DNA of 30,764 nt from JAEUMW01 sp039807745 (GCA_039807745.1 JBDHRV010000023.1:1-30764), one strand, 5' to 3'; counted from the first letter of the stretch, positions 1 through 8,043 are shown. A program made the numbers and translations. Notes: generated by a model not told the origin, from the letters alone.

Positions 1-4
1 CCCA

Positions 5-2407
5 GTGCTGGAGATTCCGATTGTCCCTGGCCACGTTGTGGAGGGAAGAGTAGCGCTGGCCAGAGTTCTAGATGGTCCACCACCAGGGGGCGTCGCCGCC
101 TTCTTCATCAGACACTCCGTTGTCTTCGGCGCCCCACCAACGGGTGACGTGTCTTGCTCAACCGCAGAGATCCTTGAAGAGCTCTCAGCCGAGGTGTTGG
201 AACTCGCGGAGCGCAACCGATTCGAGGCGGCAACTGAAGCCGTGCGAGGGTTGGTGGAGTTGCATGCAGCACTCATCAAATGCGGTGCGTTCGTTAACGA
301 GGCCGGTAAGCACGATAACGCCGCTTTGCTGCGAGACCCGTACGGTCTTGGATCACGGGCGATTCATGAGCGCTGGCTGGAGCCGTATCGACCGCTGGGC
401 GAGATGGCGGTGCGCAACCTGACTTTCGACTCGACAATTTTCCGCAGGCACTGCTATCTGTCGTACCACGTCGTCGACTCGCTTCGGGGTCAGCATCTCG
501 ATATTCTCACCTACACCATTCACATCTCGACCCATCTGATGTACCGATTAGGCATCTGGTGGTCGGAGAAGATCGAGGAACGTGGCCTCATCGAACACAA
601 TGCGTCGGATGGCGTCATGCTTCCGCCACCACTTTCGGGGACGTATGACCAAGCCTTGCGATCATTCATCGGCGGATGGGAGCAAATTACGCTTTCGGAG
701 CCCCTGGAAGAGTTTCCGAATGCGGATGAGGCATGGGCAGCACACTGCCGTCAGGCACGCTTTGCCGCCGCGCAAGCCGAGGAAACCGTTCATATGCTGC
801 TCAGTGCGGTTTTCCGAGGCGACAGGACCGGCGCTTTGTGGCTCGCAGACTCGTTCTTGAGGTGGTTGAGCAAACTTGAACACCGGTTTGAGGGGCATGA
901 TCCCGACGAGACTGGAAATCGCCTCCTCACCTTTGCGTGCGTTCGGAAAGAGTGGGCCGAAATACGGGAAACTCTCGACGCTATTCCGCACGGCGCCCAA
1001 GAGTCCGCGATCACCTCCGAAGTTGCAGCGACGGTCCTGCGGCGGTACTGGACAGATCTCCGGCTTATTGTTGTCTGCATCCTGCTCGACTGGACTCCGG
1101 CAAACTCCCCCGACGCCTTCGCTCTCGAGCTCGCGAACGCACTCCTACAGGGTCGAAACCTTAAGCATGGCGGCGACATCGACGCCGATGCTCTGACCAA
1201 CTCGTCATTGGTCCTCATTCACTTGATCCGGCTACGGCTCGCGGACCGGGAATATACGGAGATCCTCGACAAAGTCGTCGAGCGAGCACAAGACCTGCGT
1301 AAGCCAGAAATGGTTTCGGGCCGCGTATATAGCTCCGTCGGGGCGGACGACGTCGAGTCGCTTTGTCTAGCCCAGGCCCAGATTCTTACCGCCATTACCG
1401 CAGCGCCGATCGTTCTCTCTGACGAACTGTGTTTGCTTGTTCGAACGTGGTCCGAGGACTTGCCGCAGCTGCAGCGGCTAAAGCGTCTCGCCGAGCAACT
1501 CGTCGACTGCATGGGATCCGAGGCGTTTCACGAAAAGCATTGCATCATCGGAGCTATTCGCCGGGAACTCGGTTTGCCGGACAACGCCGAGGAGCTACAG
1601 GGGTGGGTGCACGGGACGCTAGAAGATATCGGTTGCATGGCTGGAAAGGCACACGAGAAGACGCTCGAGCAGGCGGCTGTAACGCAGACGCGCCTCAATG
1701 AACTCGGCAAGGCCGTGTCCGATTACGTTCTTGCCACTGGCAACAAGGTGTTCCCTTTCACGATCCAGCGAAAAATCGAAGAGGTCTCCGTAGTCGGCGA
1801 ACGCAGGTCATCAACGTTTAGAGGGCTGAGCAAAGCCCCCTACACCGACCCTCCGCTGGGCACCGAGACATCGTCAACGCGCGATATGTTCTGCAGGTAT
1901 GTCGCGTTGGACATTGGAATTTGGGTCGTTACGGACCATCTCAAGGCAGTTGGTGAAAGCCCACTTCGGAAAGACTCCGAGCAAGCATTCTTCGAGGACA
2001 TGGCTTCAAAGGCTGACGCGTTACGTGCGCGAGACTGTTCGCCACTACTCCTTGTGCCTGCTCAAGGCGCTCCGGCTTGGCTTCGACCCTGGCGTCAGGA
2101 GGCCCAAGGTGCCGACACCAACGACGCCGTCTCGTTCCGTCGACGGAAGTCTACTGACCCCGAGACCGTTATCGGTTACTTCAACGAAGTTCCTGCGCAC
2201 CGAGTCTCTTTGGATGGCAAGGATTGCTACGTTGTTGGCCGGGAGGCCTTCGAGACCATGATCTACGAGGCTCGCAAGGATGGTTCGTGCGTGTCTGTCT
2301 CGTACGAACCATTGGAGAATCAGAAGCTAAGCCTGACATTCGAGTGGGCGTTCGGGTTAGCGACGACGCAACACTCTGCTCCAGGCGGCGAGGGCTCGAA
2401 AAGGTGA
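5..2407 (+). CDS. Large uncharacterised soluble protein (possibly 5'-partial)
   Basis: An open frame of about 800 codons. The first possible start is a GTG at position 5, but the frame is still open at the window edge and no ribosome binding site can be seen, so the gene may begin further left. I do not recognise the family. The protein has no signal peptide and no clear membrane segment. It reads as mostly helical and acidic up to about residue 600. A more basic linker follows, then a C-terminal part (about 620-790) with the short motif LLLVPAQGAPAWLRPW near residue 690. Base composition is visibly less GC-rich than in genes right of 4.7 kb. It sits directly before a decayed and an intact TA module, so an accessory or defence-type role is possible but unproven. 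That it is a real gene is supported by its length and by the absence of a competing frame. Confidence 0.6.
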   Translation: MLEIPIVPGHVVEGRVALARVLDGPPPGGVAAFFIRHSVVFGAPPTGDVSCSTAEILEELSAEVLELAERNRFEAATEAVRGLVELHAALIKCGAFVNEAGKHDNAALLRDPYGLGSRAIHERWLEPYRPLGEMAVRNLTFDSTIFRRHCYLSYHVVDSLRGQHLDILTYTIHISTHLMYRLGIWWSEKIEERGLIEHNASDGVMLPPPLSGTYDQALRSFIGGWEQITLSEPLEEFPNADEAWAAHCRQARFAAAQAEETVHMLLSAVFRGDRTGALWLADSFLRWLSKLEHRFEGHDPDETGNRLLTFACVRKEWAEIRETLDAIPHGAQESAITSEVAATVLRRYWTDLRLIVVCILLDWTPANSPDAFALELANALLQGRNLKHGGDIDADALTNSSLVLIHLIRLRLADREYTEILDKVVERAQDLRKPEMVSGRVYSSVGADDVESLCLAQAQILTAITAAPIVLSDELCLLVRTWSEDLPQLQRLKRLAEQLVDCMGSEAFHEKHCIIGAIRRELGLPDNAEELQGWVHGTLEDIGCMAGKAHEKTLEQAAVTQTRLNELGKAVSDYVLATGNKVFPFTIQRKIEEVSVVGERRSSTFRGLSKAPYTDPPLGTETSSTRDMFCRYVALDIGIWVVTDHLKAVGESPLRKDSEQAFFEDMASKADALRARDCSPLLLVPAQGAPAWLRPWRQEAQGADTNDAVSFRRRKSTDPETVIGYFNEVPAHRVSLDGKDCYVVGREAFETMIYEARKDGSCVSVSYEPLENQKLSLTFEWAFGLATTQHSAPGGEGSKR

Positions 2408-2409
2408 CG

Positions 2410-2510
2410 GCGGACTTTCGCGGAGAGCAGGGTGAAGCGGCTGGTCGACGAGACCGTAGGAGAAGCGCACGCCCGTCCCCGCAAGGGGGGAGGTCGTTCT
2501 CGATAGCGTA
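2410..2510 (+). pseudogene. Degenerate remnant of a Phd antitoxin/PIN toxin junction
   Basis: This stretch resembles the end of the intact antitoxin and the start of the intact PIN toxin found about 390 bases downstream. By hand, 2453-2505 aligns with 2845-2898 with about 46 of 54 columns identical and one gap; weaker similarity extends left to about 2410 (against 2802). The shared block includes the codons around the antitoxin stop and the first toxin codons. Single-base indels break both frames, so neither product can be made. It is best read as the leftover of a second, related TA module. It begins right after the stop of the large upstream gene. Confidence 0.6.
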
Positions 2511-2554
2511 CTCGGGGCATGATCTGCGCTCCCCTTTCCTTTGCGGGACAACCG

Positions 2555-2593
2555 CCTCAACTGGCAGAATTACACCAATCGTATCAATTGAGG
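2555..2593 (+). promoter_or_regulatory. Inverted repeat in front of the Phd antitoxin, possible operator
   Basis: CCTCAA (2555-2560) and TTGAGG (2588-2593) form a 6-bp inverted repeat separated by 27 bases. The right arm contains the purine-rich ribosome binding site of the antitoxin. TA operons of this type usually repress themselves through such repeats, so an operator is plausible; the arms are short and chance is not excluded. Confidence 0.25.
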
Positions 2594-2595
2594 TG

Positions 2596-2883
2596 ATGAC
2601 CATGATCCGCGAAGCGCCAGCGATGACGGTCCGCCAGAACCTGGGCGACTTGCTCAGCGAAGTTCAATACCGCAAGGGGAAGGTAATCATCACGAAGGCC
2701 GGGAAACCGGTTGCCGCCCTTGTCGACATCGCGCTATTCGAGCGTATCCGAAAGCTGGATGAAGAGTTCGATCAGATGCGCGAAGAGTTCGCCCGGGCTT
2801 TTGCGGACATGACCGAGGAGCAGGTTGCAGCCCTGGTTGAGGAGGCCGTAGGGGAAGCGCGCACCCGTCGCCGCAAGAGGTGA
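2596..2883 (+). CDS. Phd/YefM-type antitoxin
   Basis: A 95-residue protein, proposed as the antitoxin that neutralises the PIN toxin encoded immediately downstream. The N-terminus carries the Phd/YefM pattern: a short strand and helix (TVRQNLGDLLSEVQ), then the beta hairpin KVIITKAGKPVAALV, typical of the DNA-binding dimer. The C-terminal half is a charged helix (EEFDQMREEFARAF) and a basic tail, which would be the toxin-binding part. I chose the ATG at 2596, preceded by TTGAGG; an ATG two codons later is an alternative. The open frame extends further upstream but runs through the decayed TA remnant. Its stop overlaps the toxin start, which implies translational coupling. Autoregulation is likely from family knowledge. 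Confidence 0.85.
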   Translation: MTMIREAPAMTVRQNLGDLLSEVQYRKGKVIITKAGKPVAALVDIALFERIRKLDEEFDQMREEFARAFADMTEEQVAALVEEAVGEARTRRRKR

Positions 2884-3287
2884 AGGTCGTTCTCGATACG
2901 AACGTGCTGCTCTCGGGTTTGCTGGCCCCCGACGGCACGCCGGGCCATATTCTGCGCGCGTGGCTTGAGGCCCGATTCGATGTGGCGATGTCGATCGAGC
3001 AGCTCGCCGAAATCGGCCGGGTGCTCGGCTACTCCAAGATCCAACGAAAGTTGCAATGGGACGAACAACGGATCGAGCAATTCATCTGGCAGCTCTACAT
3101 CCGGACCGACGTCGTCAATCTGCACGCGCTGTCGGTGCAAGTCCCGCGCGATCCTAAGGACATGCCGATTCTCGCGACACTCGTCGCTTCGGACGCCGAT
3201 ATCCTCGTGACGAGAGATCGCGACCTGCTCGACTTGCGTGGCAAATATCCGATTCAGACACCCGCGGAATTTGCTCGGCGGTTGTAA
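2880..3287 (+). CDS. PIN-domain toxin (putative RNase)
   Basis: A 135-residue PIN-domain protein of the family annotated as 'putative toxin-antitoxin system toxin component, PIN family'. PIN toxins are Mg2+-dependent RNases. Visible acidic positions are D6 in VLDTNVLLSG, E44, the pair in the motif DPKDMPILAT (D91, D94) and D113/D115 in LVTRDRDLL, which together fit the expected metal-binding quartet. The start is a GTG at 2880 that overlaps the antitoxin stop (GTGA), with AAGAGG just upstream. The order antitoxin then toxin with a 4-base overlap is typical of coupled TA operons. All expected catalytic residues are present, so this copy looks functional, unlike the remnant at 2410-2510. Confidence 0.85.
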   Translation: MKVVLDTNVLLSGLLAPDGTPGHILRAWLEARFDVAMSIEQLAEIGRVLGYSKIQRKLQWDEQRIEQFIWQLYIRTDVVNLHALSVQVPRDPKDMPILATLVASDADILVTRDRDLLDLRGKYPIQTPAEFARRL

Positions 3288-3390
3288 CGCCACCTTCTTC
3301 ACCGCGGCGCGCAATCGATGCCACAAGTGCATCGATGAAGTTGCTGCGCCCGCGATCTGTCGTTATGCGCGCTTCCTTGGGGCTGGCCCT

Positions 3391-3672
3391 TCAGCCTGCT
3401 TCTCCACCACCGGCGCGCTCTCGGGTCGTTTGACCGCCACCGTCTTCGTAAGCCGCCTGCATGATTCCCAGGACCTCCTTTTCGGCAGCCAGCCAATACT
3501 GCATCGCCAATCCGTGCGGGCGACCGGCAGACTCCCACATCAGATACGCGAGATCCCGAATACGCTGTTGTACGCCTTCGGTCCTCTCGGTGACAGCGTC
3601 ACTGACGACATTGTCGCCCCGATCTGAGGCAATTGTCAGGGGATAGATTATTCCAACGCGCCTTCTTTGCAT
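3391..3672 (-). CDS. Small DUF2934 protein
   Basis: A protein of up to 93 residues. Its core (RIRDLAYLMWESAGRPHG followed by AMQYWLAAEKEVL) matches the DUF2934 signature as I know it: an Ile/Arg-Ala-Tyr-x-x-Trp helix, a Gly-Arg-Pro turn and a Trp-x-x-Ala-Glu helix. The function of this family is not known. The first ATG (3672) has only a weak ribosome binding site and the first 30 residues do not look like part of the domain, so the true start may lie further in. The C-terminus is a low-complexity Gly/Arg tail. It is convergent with the PIN toxin, with about 100 bases between the stops. Confidence 0.6.
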   Translation of the reverse strand: MQRRRVGIIYPLTIASDRGDNVVSDAVTERTEGVQQRIRDLAYLMWESAGRPHGLAMQYWLAAEKEVLGIMQAAYEDGGGQTTRERAGGGEAG

Positions 3673-3866
3673 TGGCGAAGAAGTCTGAATTTGGTTGCGG
3701 CTGGATACCGCGCCCTTTCTGATGCCGGCGAACTGTATCGTCGGACGAGTAAGCGGTCAATGGACGTCCGAGAGGTCCGGGTTGGGATGTCCGGGTTGTA
3801 ACCCGTGCAGGTCGTGGCTGAGCCACGGCGCAGGGTTATCAACGAGCAGCCCGTATTGCCGAGCGC

Positions 3867-4256
3867 TCAGACCAGGGCGACCTGCAGATCGGCGATTCGC
3901 TTCGCGCGCTTGACGAGTTTCGCATCGAAGGTAACGAAGTGTTCCGCCGCTCTTCCACCGGACAGATGCAGTGCATCGGCGAAGTCGAGTCCCACCCGCG
4001 CCCAGTCGAGGGCGGCAGTTACCCTCGCGAGATCCTCGCAGCGGACGTTGGGCAGCGCGATCAATGCCGTGAGCGCATCGACGATCCGGATAACATCGAG
4101 ACCATAGAGCCGACGCAGGACCCATTCGGCTTCTAGAAACACCGTCGTCGGAACGAGGATCGTTTCGCGCTCGAAAAGGGACCGCGCCCGCTTCGCTTGC
4201 CCGGGATCGTCTTCGGTAAGCAACCGGACGACGACGTTAGTATCGACCGCGATCAC
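3867..4256 (-). CDS. vapC: VapC-type PIN-domain toxin
   Basis: A 129-residue PIN-domain RNase toxin. Family members cut tRNA or rRNA and are held inactive by their VapB partner. Acidic catalytic positions are visible: D5 in MIAVDTNVVVRLL, E42/E44 in VFLEAEWVL, D91/D94 in LDFADALHL and D111 in FVTFDAKL. The start is a GTG at 4256 with AAGGAA just upstream; this lies inside the antitoxin gene, so the two genes overlap by 20 bases and are probably translationally coupled. About 195 bases with no recognisable gene separate it from the DUF2934 gene. It is a different PIN subfamily from the toxin at 2880, so the two are not a recent duplication. Confidence 0.88.
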   Translation of the reverse strand: MIAVDTNVVVRLLTEDDPGQAKRARSLFERETILVPTTVFLEAEWVLRRLYGLDVIRIVDALTALIALPNVRCEDLARVTAALDWARVGLDFADALHLSGGRAAEHFVTFDAKLVKRAKRIADLQVALV

Positions 4257-4503
4257 GGCGTTCCTTCATTTCGGCGTCGATCGCGGTCTCCATCTCCTCT
4301 AACGTTCTCACCGGCCCATCGACCCTGAGGCGACCAGCGACATCCTCGATCCGGGTCGGCGCAACAGTCCGCGCCGGACGAAGGAGGATGCCGTCCCCGG
4401 TATCCTCGACCGTGAATTCCGTGCCCGGCTGCCAGCGATGCGCCTCACGCACCGCTTTGGGCAGGATGATCTGCCCCTTCGAAGACAACTTGGTGGTTTC
4501 CAA
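4237..4503 (-). CDS. vapB: AbrB/SpoVT-type antitoxin (VapB)
   Basis: An 88-residue protein with an N-terminal SpoVT/AbrB swapped-hairpin DNA-binding domain: TKLSSKGQIILPKAVRE, then WQPGTEFTVEDTGDGILLRP. The C-terminal tail (about 50-88) with EEMETAIDAEMKERRDRGRY is the likely toxin-binding segment. It would neutralise the VapC encoded downstream and repress the operon. The start in this frame is a TTG at 4503; GAGG lies 8 bases upstream and falls inside a 12-bp palindrome, so a bound repressor could also block translation. There is no in-frame ATG that would keep the whole AbrB domain. Confidence 0.85.
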   Translation of the reverse strand: METTKLSSKGQIILPKAVREAHRWQPGTEFTVEDTGDGILLRPARTVAPTRIEDVAGRLRVDGPVRTLEEMETAIDAEMKERRDRGRY

Positions 4504-4510
4504 TCGAAGA

Positions 4511-4567
4511 ACCTCATGAGGTAAGACGCAGTAAGATTACTATACCCGCCAAAGGCGTGCTGCACAA
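4511..4567 (-). promoter_or_regulatory. vapBC promoter and palindromic operator candidate
   Basis: Read on the minus strand, TTGTGC (4562-4567), a 17-base spacer and TATAGT (4539-4544) make a plausible sigma-70 promoter. Between the -10 box and the start codon lies the perfect 12-bp palindrome ACCTCATGAGGT (4511-4522), which contains the ribosome binding site. A direct repeat of GTAAGA (4521-4526 and 4531-4536) lies in the same leader. This layout fits autoregulation by a VapB-VapC complex; that role is inference. Confidence 0.5.
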
Positions 4568-4747
4568 AGCAACTCGTCCCGACCGACCACGCAGGCAGCA
4601 ATGCCGCTTTGGCAGCAGGCTCCAGCCTCGTCCTTCCAGCACCCGCACAGCCGTGATTAAATGGCGCGGTCGATCTGCCCGCGGGCGGTCGCAGCGGACG
4701 CCGATCCGACGGTGGGTTCACCCAAAGGAAAAATGGAGGGTCGAAAA

Positions 4748-6421
4748 ATGAGAACGAGAGCGCAGTGGTTTCGCTTCCTGCTTGCCGTGTCCGGTTTCGT
4801 GCTGCTGATCGGACCCCCGCTGGCCCGTGCCGACGGCCCGGGAACGCCGCCCAAGCTCGTGCTGTTCATGGTCGTGGACGGCTTTCCCCAGGAGCAACTG
4901 GTGAAGTACTACGATCAGGTGGGCAAGAACGGTTTCCGCCTGTTCCTCGACAAGGGCGCGTGGTACAGCAATAACAACTACAGCCACGCCACCACCTACA
5001 CGGGCGTTGGTCATGCCACGCTGCTCTCGTGCGCGCACCCCTACAAACACGGTGTCGTCGGCAACGACTGGATCGACAAGAAGACGAAGCAGCGCCTCTA
5101 TTCGACCGAGGACGAGCGCTACAAGTATCTCGACGAGGAGACGCCGAAGCACGCCGGCACCTCTCCGTTCAACATCAAGGTGACGACGGTCGGCGACGAA
5201 CTCATCTACGCCAACGGCCAATCCAAGGTCGTCGCGATCTCCGGCAAGGACCGCAGCGCCATCGGCCTTGGCGGGCAGGACGGAGTCGCGTACATGTACA
5301 GTCCGACGACGGGGCGTTTCATCACCTCCAACTACTACATGCAGGATTACCCGGCCTGGTGGAAGAAGTACTACGAGGCGAAACCCCAGGACAAGTACTT
5401 CGGCACCTCGTGGACCCTGCTTTTGCCGGAGAGTGCCTACGCGCGCTCGGCGCCCGACGACCGGCCGTGGTCAACCAACTACAAGGGGCTCGGCACCAAG
5501 TTCCCGCATCCCGTGAGCGGCGGCGCCGACAAGCCGGGCAAGGCCTATTACGACGCGATCTTGTGGACACCCTACGGTGACGATCTCACGCTCGATTTCG
5601 TGAAGGCCGTGATCGAGGGCGAAAATCTCGGCAACAATCCGGCCGGCGTGCCGGACATCCTCGCCATCAGCTGGACCAGCCACGACTACGTCAATCACCT
5701 GTTCGGCCCGGAGAGCAGACAGTCGCAGGACCAGACGGTGCGTCTCGACCGCGCGTTCGCCGATCTGTTCGAGTACCTCGATCGGCGCATCGGCATGAAG
5801 AACGTGCTGGTCACGCTGTCGGCCGATCACGGCTTCATGAACGTTCCCGAGTACAGCGTCACCCGCAACCTCGACGCCGGCCGCATCGACCCGGACAAGA
5901 TGATCGCCGACACCAACACGGCGCTCTCCCAGAAGTTCGGCGAGGGCAAGTACATCACGGCTTGGTGGAACCCGAATCTCTACGTCGACTACGACCTCGT
6001 CGCTTCTCGCAAGCTGGACAAGGTGGAAGTCGAGCGCGCAGCGCAGGAGTTTCTGCGCACGTATCCGGGCGTGGAGGCGGTGTTCACGCGCACGCAGCTC
6101 GAACAGGGACAGATGCCCAACACCAAGATGGCGAAGCAGGTCGCACTGGCCTGGCATCAGCAGATCAGCGGCGACATCGTGATCATGAACAAACCGAACT
6201 GGTATCTCTTCGCGAAGCCGTTCGCCTATGCTGCCACCCACGGCTCACCGTGGGCCTACGACACCAACGTGCCGCTCGCAATGTACGGTCCTAACTGGGT
6301 CAAGGCCGGCAAGTATGGCGATTCGGAGACCGTGGATCTCGGCCGCACCATTGCGCATGTCCTCAACGTGCGCCCACCCAACGGGTGCGAGGGACGGGTA
6401 CTGATCGAAGCGATGCGCTGA
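4748..6421 (+). CDS. PafA-like alkaline phosphatase, secreted
   Basis: A 557-residue phosphomonoesterase of the alkaline phosphatase superfamily, probably periplasmic. Residues 1-28 form a signal peptide (basic start, hydrophobic core, then LARADG). The catalytic set can be placed against PafA of Elizabethkingia as I remember it: D44 in MVVDGF, nucleophile T85 in TTYTGVGH, N106 in VGNDW, K167 and R169 in SGKDRS, D313/H317 in SHDYVNH, D360/H361 in SADHGF, and H498 in THGSPWAYD. The K/R/N phosphate-binding trio is the PafA hallmark and argues for phosphate monoesters rather than a nucleotide pyrophosphatase. The ATG at 4748 follows GGAGGG by 7 bases and gives a clean signal peptide; an ATG at 4733 in the same frame is a weaker option. 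It would release phosphate from organic phosphates. No Pho box was recognised upstream. Confidence 0.85.
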   Translation: MRTRAQWFRFLLAVSGFVLLIGPPLARADGPGTPPKLVLFMVVDGFPQEQLVKYYDQVGKNGFRLFLDKGAWYSNNNYSHATTYTGVGHATLLSCAHPYKHGVVGNDWIDKKTKQRLYSTEDERYKYLDEETPKHAGTSPFNIKVTTVGDELIYANGQSKVVAISGKDRSAIGLGGQDGVAYMYSPTTGRFITSNYYMQDYPAWWKKYYEAKPQDKYFGTSWTLLLPESAYARSAPDDRPWSTNYKGLGTKFPHPVSGGADKPGKAYYDAILWTPYGDDLTLDFVKAVIEGENLGNNPAGVPDILAISWTSHDYVNHLFGPESRQSQDQTVRLDRAFADLFEYLDRRIGMKNVLVTLSADHGFMNVPEYSVTRNLDAGRIDPDKMIADTNTALSQKFGEGKYITAWWNPNLYVDYDLVASRKLDKVEVERAAQEFLRTYPGVEAVFTRTQLEQGQMPNTKMAKQVALAWHQQISGDIVIMNKPNWYLFAKPFAYAATHGSPWAYDTNVPLAMYGPNWVKAGKYGDSETVDLGRTIAHVLNVRPPNGCEGRVLIEAMR

Positions 6422-6482
6422 TCCCGATCCGATCCGCTGCAGGCCTAGCCCCGCGGGGCGAAGCAATTGCCCACCCTCTCCG

Positions 6483-7223
6483 ATGCCCTTCGAGCGCCCC
6501 TTGCTGGTCCTCTTCGCCCTGCTCGTCCTGCCGCTCGCGGTCAGCGTAGCGTCACACCCCGCGCCCGCCGCGCCGTGGTACGCGGCGTCCCGTGCGCCGA
6601 CCGGGCTCGCGCCCGATCCCGCGACCGTGCGCGAAGCCGTAACGCAAGTCTACGCCGCACCCGCCTACGGTTGGCGCGGCGCGTTCGCGGTGCATACCTG
6701 GATCGTGGTGAAACGTGAAGGCGCGGCGTCGTTCACCCGCTACGACGTGGTGGGCTGGCATGGCGCGCCGTTCGTGCATCGGAACTACGCGCCCACGGAC
6801 GGCTACTGGTTCGGCAGCCGACCGGAGATCCTACTCGACCGACGCGGAGAGCATGTCGAAGCGCTGATCGACCGCATCGAGGCCGCGGTGCGAAGCTACC
6901 CGTTCGTAGACCGCTACCGCACCTGGCCGGGGCCGAACAGCAATACGTTCACGGCCCACGTTGCGCGCAGCGTTCCGGAACTGCGGCTGGACCTGCCCGC
7001 CAATGCCATCGGCAAGGACTACGTCCCGCTCTCCTCCGCGCTCGGAGCGGCACCGAGCGGAACCGGCCTGCAGGCATCCTTCCTCGGCGTGCTGGGCATC
7101 CTGCTCGCCGCCGAAGAAGGGGTGGAGATCAACGTAATGGGACTCTCGCTCGGCGTCGACGTGGCTTCGCCTGCGCTGCGACTGCCCGGGCTGGGGCGCG
7201 TCGGTCTCGCGAATTCGAAGTAG
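6483..7223 (+). CDS. DUF3750 family protein, exported
   Basis: A 246-residue protein that I assign to DUF3750. Supporting patterns are AFAVHTWIVVK, a Tyr-Asp-Val-Val-Gly-Trp stretch, and the most telling WPGPNSNTFTAHVAR at about residues 142-156, followed by LDLPANAIGKDY. Residues 1-29 form a hydrophobic leader (LLVLFALLVLPLAV...), a signal peptide or membrane anchor. The function is unknown; the conserved His, Pro-Asn-Ser-Asn-Thr and Asp positions suggest an enzyme but I cannot name a reaction. It follows the phosphatase on the same strand after 61 bases with only a weak ribosome binding site, so co-transcription is possible. Its stop lies 4 bases from the stop of the convergent MscS gene. 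Confidence 0.7.
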   Translation: MPFERPLLVLFALLVLPLAVSVASHPAPAAPWYAASRAPTGLAPDPATVREAVTQVYAAPAYGWRGAFAVHTWIVVKREGAASFTRYDVVGWHGAPFVHRNYAPTDGYWFGSRPEILLDRRGEHVEALIDRIEAAVRSYPFVDRYRTWPGPNSNTFTAHVARSVPELRLDLPANAIGKDYVPLSSALGAAPSGTGLQASFLGVLGILLAAEEGVEINVMGLSLGVDVASPALRLPGLGRVGLANSK

Positions 7224-7227
7224 CGCC

Positions 7228-8043
7228 TTAAGCCGCCGCCTCTCGCTGCACGCGGTAGTGCGCCTCGGGCACAGGATAGCCTGCCGCGCCGAAGGTCTCC
7301 GTGATCACCCGGTTGGTGTCGAAGTACACCTGCCAGTAATGATCGGTATGGGTGTACGGCCGCACCGCGAGCACCGGACCGCGCTCGTTGAAGTCGATGA
7401 TCTCGACATCCGGCCCGGCATCTTTGGCGATGTTCGGGATCTTTGCGAGCGCGGCTTTCAAACGGGCGACCGCATCCTTGGGGTCGACCCCGTGTGCGAG
7501 CTGCGCCAGCCGGTCCACCCTGCGGTACGGGCTCGCCGAAAAGTTCTGCACCGTGTCGGAGAAGATCTTGTTGTTGCCGACGAACGAGGTGACGTTGTCC
7601 GGCTTCATGATGGTGGTCGCGAAGAGGCCGATCTCCTTCACCGTGCCCTCGATGCCGCCCGCCATCACGTAGTCGCCCACCTTGAACGGCCTGAGCACGA
7701 TGAGAAACGCCCCCGCCGCGAAGTTTGCGAGAAGGCCACCCCACGCCGCACCGATCGCTATACCGGCGCCCGCAATCAACGCCGCGAACGACGTCGTCTC
7801 GACCCCGAAGTATCCCAGGATCGCGATGACCAGAATGACGTTCAGCGTGACGCTGACGACGTTGCCGATGTACCGCAGAAGCGTCGGATCGACGTTCTGT
7901 CTCGTCAGCGCCGCGGAAACCAGTCGAACAGCGAGACCGATCAGGTAGCGTCCGACAATCCAGACCGCGATCGCGCCAACGGCTTTCAGGCCGAAGGTGA
8001 CGAGCTGCGCGCCGGCGGTGTTGAGCATGCCTTGAATGTCCAT
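7228..8043 (-). CDS. MscS-family small-conductance mechanosensitive channel
   Basis: A 271-residue inner-membrane channel that opens under membrane tension and releases solutes on hypo-osmotic shock. Three membrane helices are visible: about residues 13-38, 59-80 and the pore helix 86-117, which has the Gly/Ala packing pattern of MscS (AGAGIAIGAAWGGLLANFAAG). It is followed by LRPFKVGDYV, the start of the beta domain, and by a C-terminal alpha/beta domain. Length and three-helix topology match the minimal E. coli MscS form rather than the larger MscK/YbdG types. The ATG at 8043 has AAGGAGA 6 bases upstream. Confidence 0.93.
   Translation of the reverse strand: MDIQGMLNTAGAQLVTFGLKAVGAIAVWIVGRYLIGLAVRLVSAALTRQNVDPTLLRYIGNVVSVTLNVILVIAILGYFGVETTSFAALIAGAGIAIGAAWGGLLANFAAGAFLIVLRPFKVGDYVMAGGIEGTVKEIGLFATTIMKPDNVTSFVGNNKIFSDTVQNFSASPYRRVDRLAQLAHGVDPKDAVARLKAALAKIPNIAKDAGPDVEIIDFNERGPVLAVRPYTHTDHYWQVYFDTNRVITETFGAAGYPVPEAHYRVQREAAA

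Noticed and set aside
2224..2595. Extending the Phd antitoxin frame upstream to 2224
   Set aside because: The extension overlaps the 3' end of the large upstream gene and runs through the decayed TA copy. The Phd domain starts at 2596, where a ribosome binding site is present.
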